This document shows, piece after piece, positions 45,893 through 50,915 of a stretch of DNA of 50,915 nucleotides; the first letter of the stretch is position 1; every line of letters starts with the position of its first letter. The position numbers and the translations under genes were made by a program. The notes under the pieces are model-generated. The model did no database searches. It was given only the letters and a program-made list of their open reading frames with translations, and was not told the DNA's origin. This DNA is from an uncultured Clostridia bacterium (GTDB lineage: Bacteria > Bacillota > Clostridia > TANB77 > CAG-508), in the NCBI GenBank assembly GCA_934129785.1, contig CAKOWW010000012.1, positions 1 through 50,915 on the forward strand, written 5' to 3'.

Positions 45893-46342
45893 TTATTCAG
45901 CTGTGTTTTCTGCTTTAGCTTCTACTGCTGGTGCTTCTTCTTTAACAGGTTCTTCAGTTAATTCTTCTTTAACTGTAATTTCTCTGTCTTCAATTCTAGC
46001 TCCAACTTGTTCTTTAGTTTTAGCAGATTTACCAACTCTATCTCTTAAGTAGAATAATCTAGCGCGTCTTGCTTTACCAACTCTTACTAATTCTACTTTT
46101 TCAACTAATGGTGAGTGTACTAAGAATGTTTTTTCAACACCTACACCGTAAGAGATTTTTCTTACTGTAAATGTTTTGTTAACTCCTCCACCTTGTACTT
46201 TTATTATTATTCCTTCAAATACTTGGATTCTTTCTTTGTTTCCTTCTTTGATTCTTACATGTACTCTTACTGTATTACCAACTTTTAATTCTGGTATTTT
46301 ATTTTTTAATTGTTCGTGTTCTATAGATTTTATAATATCCAT
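45893..46342 (-). CDS. rplS: 50S ribosomal protein L19
   Basis: 149 residues. A complete L19 core (MDIIKSIEHEQLK, VHVRIKEGNKERIQVFEG, GVGVEKTFLVHSPLVEKVE, RARLFYLRDRVGKSAK), then an Ala/Glu-rich tail of about 35 residues absent in most L19s. Start 46342 has AAAGGAGG upstream; a longer reading would include the leader hairpin. Confidence 0.95.
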   Translation of the reverse strand: MDIIKSIEHEQLKNKIPELKVGNTVRVHVRIKEGNKERIQVFEGIIIKVQGGGVNKTFTVRKISYGVGVEKTFLVHSPLVEKVELVRVGKARRARLFYLRDRVGKSAKTKEQVGARIEDREITVKEELTEEPVKEEAPAVEAKAENTAE

Positions 46343-46377
46343 TTTAAAATTTCCTCCTTTTCTTTTTTTCCTGAGCG

Positions 46378-46396
46378 GTGCATCTTTGTTATGCAC
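46378..46396 (-). promoter_or_regulatory. Leader hairpin before rplS (L19-leader-like)
   Basis: GTGCAT (46378-46383) pairs with ATGCAC (46391-46396) in the short trmD-rplS gap. Firmicutes L19 genes often carry an autoregulatory leader here; identity not proven. Confidence 0.4.
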
Positions 46397-46404
46397 TTCC
46401 TTTT

Positions 46405-47074
46405 CTAGCCTTTTTCTAATAAATCAGGCCTTTTGCTTTTTGTTATTTCTAATGATTTCTGTTTTCGCCATTGTTCTATTTTTTGATGATGCCCTGAAAG
46501 TAATATTTCTGGAACTTTTTCACCTTCAAATATTTCTGGTCTTGTATATTGCGGATATTCCAATAGTCCATTTGAAAAGCTTTCTTCTTTTATAGATTCT
46601 TCTTTCAAAACTCCTTCTACATATCTACTTACACTGTCGATTAAAACCATTGCTGGGAGTTCTCCCCCTGTTAGTACATAATCTCCAATTGATATTTCTT
46701 CATCCACAATTTTATCTAACACTCTTTGATCTATTCCTTCATAGTGTCCACAAAGTATTATCAAATGTTCTTGTTTTGCAAGTGTTTCCACTTTGTTTTG
46801 ATTTAGTTTCTTCCCTTGTGGCGACATGTATATAACTTTCGCATTTTCATCTTTTATTGATTGATATGCTCTATATACAACATCTGGCATCATTACCATG
46901 CCGAGCCCCACCACCATATGGAGTATCATCTACTTTTTTATGTTTGTCTTGTGAAAAATCTCTGATATTAACTAGGTTTATATCAATTTTTTCATTTTGC
47001 ACTGCTTTCCCTATTATGCTTTGTTTTAAACTATCAAACATTTCTGGAAAAAGTGTTAAAACATCAAATTTCAT
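46405..47074 (-). CDS. trmD: tRNA (guanine-37-N1)-methyltransferase, with +1 frameshift
   Basis: 222 residues if read as 47074-46904 joined to 46902-46405. SPOUT enzyme that makes m1G37 in tRNAs for Leu (CUN), Pro and Arg (CGG), and so prevents +1 slippage. The frame reads GGG-GCT-CGG-CAT; skipping C46903 gives GGC and the invariant GGGAGMVM loop, then PDVVYRAYQSI, CGHYEGIDQRV and IGDYVLTGGELPA (trefoil knot, SAM pocket). AGGTAACA precedes ATG 47074. A CGG-dependent frameshift in the gene that modifies the CGG tRNA suggests feedback control (inference). Confidence 0.88.
46901..46904 (-). other. trmD: Putative +1 recoding site in trmD (GCT CGG C)
   Basis: In-frame CGG after GCT. Skipping C46903 makes GGC, the Gly of AGMVM in the SAM-binding region. 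Confidence 0.75.
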
Positions 47075-47093
47075 TGTTACCTCCATATTTTTA

Positions 47094-47600
47094 TTAAACT
47101 AATCCTGGTAATAAATGAACTATTACTTTTTTATTTGGCATGTCAATTTTCTTTATAACATCAGGTATTGATGGTAAAAGTATTTGTTTGCCTAATTCAT
47201 TTTTTACTACATATATGTCATTACTTCCCGTATTGAAAATATCTTCTAAAATTCCTAAAAGTTCGCCTTCTTCTGTATATACTTCCAATCCAATCATATC
47301 TACTATATAATAAGTTCCTTCTTCTAGTGGTTCTTCATCTGCCCTATCTACAAGTAAGTAACATTGTCTTAGTAAATCTGCTTGTTCTGGGTTTTCTATA
47401 CCTTTGAATTTAATTAATACCATATTTTTATGATATTTTACTTCTTCAATTTCATATTTTTTATTTTCTTTTTTGTTTTTGACATATACTGTTTTCATTT
47501 TACTAAATCTTTCGATATTTTCTGTAAATGGCATTACTTTTACCATTCCTTTAATTCCGAAAGTATTTACTATTTGTCCAATTTCAAGATATTTTGTCAT
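47094..47600 (-). CDS. rimM: Ribosome maturation factor RimM
   Basis: 168 residues. N-terminal YLEIGQIVNTFGIKGMVKVMP and C-terminal PRC-barrel (YYIVDMIGLEVYTEEGELLG, NDIYVV, LLPSIPDVIKKID). Assists 30S head assembly. Start 47600 follows GGAG by nine bases. Between khpA and trmD as usual. Confidence 0.93.
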   Translation of the reverse strand: MTKYLEIGQIVNTFGIKGMVKVMPFTENIERFSKMKTVYVKNKKENKKYEIEEVKYHKNMVLIKFKGIENPEQADLLRQCYLLVDRADEEPLEEGTYYIVDMIGLEVYTEEGELLGILEDIFNTGSNDIYVVKNELGKQILLPSIPDVIKKIDMPNKKVIVHLLPGLV

Positions 47601-47615
47601 TTTAATAAACTCCAT

Positions 47616-47846
47616 TTATCCTATAAATTCAACTGACACTTTTTTGTGTTCTTTGCTTGCAGTAGCTTTCATAACTGTTCTGATTGATTTTGCAAGTCTA
47701 CCTTGTCTTCCAATCACTCTTCCCATATCACCTTCAGCTACTTTTACTTCAAAAGTAATTGATCCTTCTGTTTCTGTTTTTGTTATTTCAACAGATTCTT
47801 TATTATCAACTAAATTTGTTATAATGGTTTTTAAAAATTCTTCCAT
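47616..47846 (-). CDS. khpA: KH-domain RNA-binding protein KhpA
   Basis: 76 residues. Single KH domain with GDMGRVIGRQGRLAKSIRTV (GxxG loop). In Firmicutes it pairs with KhpB to bind small RNAs and control cell size. GGAGG precedes ATG 47846 by five bases. Confidence 0.93.
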   Translation of the reverse strand: MEEFLKTIITNLVDNKESVEITKTETEGSITFEVKVAEGDMGRVIGRQGRLAKSIRTVMKATASKEHKKVSVEFIG

Positions 47847-47891
47847 TTTTTCCTCCATATTGTTAAACTTTTAAGTTTTTCCAATTATGAA

Positions 47892-48122
47892 CTATGCGTT
47901 TTCGATTAAAGATTTAACTGTATCTGTTGGTTTTGCACCATTTTTGATCCATTTTTCAACTTTTTCTTTATCTAATTCTATTGTAGCTGGTTCTGTCATT
48001 GGGTTGTATGTTCCTAATTTTTCAATTATTTTACCATCTCTTGGAGATTTTGAATCTGCTACTACAATGTGATAGAATGGAGCTTTTTTCTTTCCTTGTC
48101 TTTGTAATCTGATTTTTACCAT
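47892..48122 (-). CDS. rpsP: 30S ribosomal protein S16
   Basis: 76 residues. MVKIRLQRQGKKKAPFYHIV at the start and IEKLGTYNPM, KWIKNGAKPTDTV are the S16 signature. GGGAGGTG lies before ATG 48122. Between ffh and khpA. Confidence 0.95.
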   Translation of the reverse strand: MVKIRLQRQGKKKAPFYHIVVADSKSPRDGKIIEKLGTYNPMTEPATIELDKEKVEKWIKNGAKPTDTVKSLIENA

Positions 48123-48182
48123 ATTTTTCACCTCCCACAACTGTTTCTATATATAAATTTAAAAATTTAATAACTTATTTTT

Positions 48183-49536
48183 TTAGAACTTAAAGTTCTT
48201 TAAAGTGTTTTCATCAATACCATTTAACAATTTTTTCATTCCACCTTTGTTGCTTTTCATCTTTTTCATCATTTTTTGTGTAAGCTCAAAAGATTTCATG
48301 AATTTGTTAAGGTCTTGCACTGTTGTTCCACTTCCTTTTGCTATTCGTTGTCTACGACTTGCATTTAAAAGTTTTGAATTTCTTTTTTCTGCTTTTGTCA
48401 TAGAACATATCATTGCTTCTATTTTTACAAATTCTTTATCATCTACTTTTACATCTTTTAGTTGATTCATTCCTGGTATCATTTTTAGTAATGATGAAAA
48501 TGAACCCATTTTTTTTATTTGTCTTATTTGTGTTAAGTAGTCATCTAAGTCAAATTCATTTTTTCTAAGTTGTTTTTCTATTTTTTCTGCTTGCTCTAAG
48601 TCAAATGATTCTTCTGCTTTTTCTATTACTGATAATATGTCTCCCATTCCTAGTATTCTACTTGCCATTCTGTCTGGGTGAAATACTTCTATGTCACTTA
48701 ATTTTTCGCCAGTTGCTGCAAATTTTATTGGCTTTCCAGTAACTTTTTTTACTGATAATGCCGCACCACCTCTTGTGTCACCATCTAGTTTTGTTAGTAC
48801 AACTCCATCAATTCCAAGTGCATCATTAAAGCTTTGTGCAACATTTACTGCGTCTTGTCCTGTCATTGCATCAACTACTAATAGTATTTCATGTGGTTTT
48901 ACATTTTTCTTTACTTCTTTTAGTTCTTCCATTAGTTGTTCATCTATATGTAAACGACCTGCTGTATCTAGTATTACAACATCATTTAATTTTGAGTATG
49001 CAACTGACATTGCTTGTTTTGCAATATGAACTACATCTTTTGAGTTTTCATTTGCAAATACTGGTATATTTAATTGTTTACCAACTACTTGTAATTGTTT
49101 TATAGCAGCTGGTCTGTATACATCACATGCTACCAATAATGGTTTTTTTCCTTGTTTTCTAAGTAAATTAGCAAGTTTTCCAGATGTTGTTGTTTTTCCT
49201 GAACCTTGAAGTCCTACTAGCATTATTACTGTTGGTGGATTTGGTGTGAAATTTATTCTACTTTCCGTTCCTCCGAAGTAATTCTACTAATTCGTCTTTT
49301 ACTATTTTTATAACTTGTTGTCCTGGTGTTAGTGATTTTAAAACATCTTGCCCTAATGCTTTTTCTTGAATTGTTGCTATAAATTCTTTTACTATTTTAT
49401 AGTTTACATCTGCTTCTAAAAGTGCAAGTTTTACTTCTCTTAACATTTCTTTTAGGTCTGATTCTGTAATTCTTGCTTTTCCCCTAATTTTTCTTGTTAT
49501 TTCTTGTAATCTAGAAGATAATCCTTCAAAAGCCAT
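48183..49536 (-). CDS. ffh: Signal recognition particle protein Ffh, with +1 frameshift
   Basis: 450 residues if read as 49536-49276 joined to 49274-48183. The N domain (GLSSRLQEITRKIRGKARI), G domain (VGLQGSGKTTTSGKL, DTAGRLHID, TKLDGDTRGGAAL) and the Met-rich M domain (SFSSLLKMIPGM, MKKMKS) are all complete. The frame reads TTA-CTT-CGG-AGG and stops five codons on; skipping C49275 gives GGA-GGA, the conserved LLGG before the TVIMLVG strand. Targets membrane proteins with 4.5S RNA; normally essential. AGGAGTG is before ATG 49536. Confidence 0.9.
49273..49276 (-). other. ffh: Putative +1 recoding site in ffh (CTT CGG A)
   Basis: In-frame CGG after CTT. Skipping C49275 makes GGA, the first Gly of LLGG. 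Confidence 0.75.
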
Positions 49537-49554
49537 ATTTTTCACTCCTATTCT

Positions 49555-49902
49555 TTACACTAGGTAATTTAATTCTTTTTTTACACTTTCTAATACTGTT
49601 GCTATTTGTTTGTCTGAATAATCTTTTTGAATTTTTGTTAATTCAGATAAAGCTTTTTTTATTCTTTTTTCTTGATTTAACATCCTTTTCATAAATTCAA
49701 GCTTTTCTTCGTATTCGAAAAGTTTCTTTTCCCCCTTTTTTATTATGTCCCTAACTGCTTGTCTTGTTATGTTATTGTTTTCTGCTATTTCTGATAGTGA
49801 CAAATCATTGTTGTAGTAATCATCTATGAATTGATATTGCTTTTCAGTTAACAATTTTCCGTAAAATGTACTTAACATACATATTTTTACTTTTTCTTCC
49901 AT
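49555..49902 (-). CDS. ylxM: YlxM/p13-family helix-turn-helix protein
   Basis: 115 residues. Sigma-70 region 4-like HTH (QFIDDYYNNDLSLSEIAE, NNITRQAVRDIIKKGEKKL). Always paired with ffh in Firmicutes; modulates SRP activity. First gene of the SRP/ribosomal operon with its own promoter. Confidence 0.92.
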   Translation of the reverse strand: MEEKVKICMLSTFYGKLLTEKQYQFIDDYYNNDLSLSEIAENNNITRQAVRDIIKKGEKKLFEYEEKLEFMKRMLNQEKRIKKALSELTKIQKDYSDKQIATVLESVKKELNYLV

Positions 49903-49937
49903 AGATACTACCTCTTTTCTTTTTGTAATGCTAATAT

Positions 49938-49966
49938 ACTTTACACCATTTTTGTTTATTTGTCAA
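49938..49966 (-). promoter_or_regulatory. Promoter of the ylxM-ffh operon
   Basis: TTGACA (49961-49966), 17-base spacer, TAAAGT (49938-49943), about 35 bases before the ylxM start. Perfect -35, moderate -10. Confidence 0.6.
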
Positions 49967-50055
49967 TACTTTTCGGGTAAAAAGTTGAAAAACTAGTATT
50001 TTTTACCTATTGTTTTATATTTTTCATATTTTGTCTAGTATATTTACAAAAAAGT

Positions 50056-50077
50056 GCCAAAGATTTTACTCTTTGGC
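50056..50077 (-). terminator. Terminator of the NUDIX gene
   Basis: Stem GCCAAAGA (50056-50063) with TCTTTGGC (50070-50077), then a T-run on the minus strand. Confidence 0.75.
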
Positions 50078-50083
50078 AACTTT

Positions 50084-50758
50084 TTAATCTGCATTTTCAT
50101 CTTTAAATGCATTTACAATGTCTCTTAATATAGGGGCATTGTTCGGAAAAACTAACCTTTGATCTAGTAAGTTTTCTACTTCATACAATTTAAACCATTC
50201 TAAAAACTTAGTTTCATTTTTGTCAACTTCATGATTGGCTTTTCTACATTTTTGATAATCCAATAAATATACAATAACACTATGGAATACAACATCACCA
50301 GTGTCTTCATATTTAGTAACATGTTTTGGACCAGCATATACCTTAAACAATTTCAAATCTTCTTGTTTAGCTATTAGCGCTGTTTCTTGTTCCAATTCAT
50401 TAATAGCACATTCTTCATATGTTTCGCCTAATTCAATTGCTCCCCCAGGTAATCCATATTTTTGACAATCTACTCTTTCCTGAAGATATATTTCTATTTC
50501 TCCATTAACTTTTCGAAGAACCACAACTCCTGTTCCAGGAACTTGTAATGCTCTTTTACCTATATATCTCCGTACCTCTTCAACATAGTTTTCAGTTAGC
50601 AAAATTCTTCCGTCTTCCAAAGAATAGTATACTCCATCTATACATACTGCATTTATTCCATATACTATTATGGCTCCTGTTTCTTTGTCTTTCTCATAGC
50701 CAGTAGTTTCTTTTCCTAGATACTTATCTCTTAATCTGAATATTTGTTCTAATGTCAT
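50084..50758 (-). CDS. NUDIX hydrolase with N-terminal extension
   Basis: 224 residues. An N-terminal part of about 75 residues is followed by a NUDIX domain: GLPGGAIELGETYEECAINELEQETAL, where the box GxxxxxExxxxxxxREUxEExGU is degenerate at REU (NEL). Start 50758 has AAGGGAGA upstream. It holds the only other in-frame CGG codon found in recognised genes (GTA-CGG-AGA near 50573), and here the zero frame must be kept: skipping the C meets a stop three codons later. Likely acquired recently, or CGG context decides; see findings. Confidence 0.85.
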   Translation of the reverse strand: MTLEQIFRLRDKYLGKETTGYEKDKETGAIIVYGINAVCIDGVYYSLEDGRILLTENYVEEVRRYIGKRALQVPGTGVVVLRKVNGEIEIYLQERVDCQKYGLPGGAIELGETYEECAINELEQETALIAKQEDLKLFKVYAGPKHVTKYEDTGDVVFHSVIVYLLDYQKCRKANHEVDKNETKFLEWFKLYEVENLLDQRLVFPNNAPILRDIVNAFKDENAD

Positions 50759-50915
50759 AGTAGTCTCTCCCTTCACAAAACAGATTATGTTTTCTATTAT
50801 ACTATATTTTTTACTAATTTTCAAGTTTTGATATTTTAAAATAGTGTAAAATGGTTTCGGAATATACAAAAAGAAAGTCCTTTGATATAATAATTTACGA
50901 CTAAATAAATCAAAG

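Noticed and set aside
12179..49536. Five split genes as ordinary pseudogenes or sequencing indels
   Set aside because: All five breaks share CGG followed by N with a Gly rescue and no other damage; random indels would not choose the same codon. Assembly error cannot be excluded without reads, and is listed as a test.
1..50915. CRISPR arrays, retrons or rRNA
   Set aside because: No regularly spaced repeats, reverse transcriptase or rRNA sequence was seen.

Overview
This is a very AT-rich window from a low-GC Gram-positive bacterium, most likely an uncultured gut Clostridia relative. That is inferred from gene content: the ylxM-ffh-rpsP-khpA-rimM-trmD-rplS order, an ireB-ruvX-DUF1292 trio, mini-RNase III, RbgA, an ER-type signal peptidase, GH73/G5/SH3 wall enzymes and pseudopilin-like surface proteins. 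Most genes lie on the minus strand. No exact taxon can be given from sequence alone.

Layout. 1-3.3 kb: remnant of an integrated element beside tRNA-Leu(CAA). It holds a three-gene ADP-ribosyltransferase-like toxin / small antitoxin / SecB-like chaperone locus (CmdTAC-like), a broken endolysin tail, a tyrosine-recombinase fragment and att-like repeats. 3.4-14 kb: a large unknown protein, polysaccharide deacetylase, metG, a Ca2+-type P-ATPase, tRNA-Glu, mrnC, rbgA. 14-16.6 kb: dinD, SWIM and KilA-N genes plus tiny ORFs (phage-like cargo). 16.7-22.2 kb: membrane protein, DUF1292-ruvX-ireB, a degenerate GGDEF protein, a CpaE/MinD-like protein with AT-hooks and a small membrane partner. 22.3-27.7 kb: GH73 glucosaminidase, a plus-strand acyl-CoA synthetase pair, three tRNAs, rdgB, a YqfO-like protein. 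27.7-29.9 kb: degraded insertion (BRO remnant, DUF1016 nuclease) bounded by a duplicated rlmD 3' end. 31.4-33.8 kb: accessory scrap zone (Cys-rich secreted protein, IS30-type and TnpV fragments, orphan gene). 34-50.9 kb: mostly core genes (HAD hydrolase, signal peptidase, recG, phosphoesterase, tsaD, M50 protease, lysS, the trmD/ffh ribosomal operon) with an EF-Tu-like protein lacking a GTPase domain, a pseudopilin-FGE fusion and a NUDIX gene.

Main result. Five otherwise intact genes, rbgA, tsaD, trmD, ffh and a pseudopilin/FGE protein, are each split by a +1 frameshift at the same kind of site: an in-frame CGG codon followed by N. In all five, skipping the C and reading GGN restores the frame and supplies a family-conserved glycine. 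Reading all recognised genes by eye I found only one other in-frame CGG codon, in the NUDIX gene at the right edge, where the zero frame is kept. Four of the five genes are normally essential or near-essential. This looks like recurrent +1 recoding at CGG (a nearly vacated arginine codon) rather than random pseudogenes. TrmD makes m1G37, a modification that guards against +1 slips, so its own CGG site suggests possible autoregulation.
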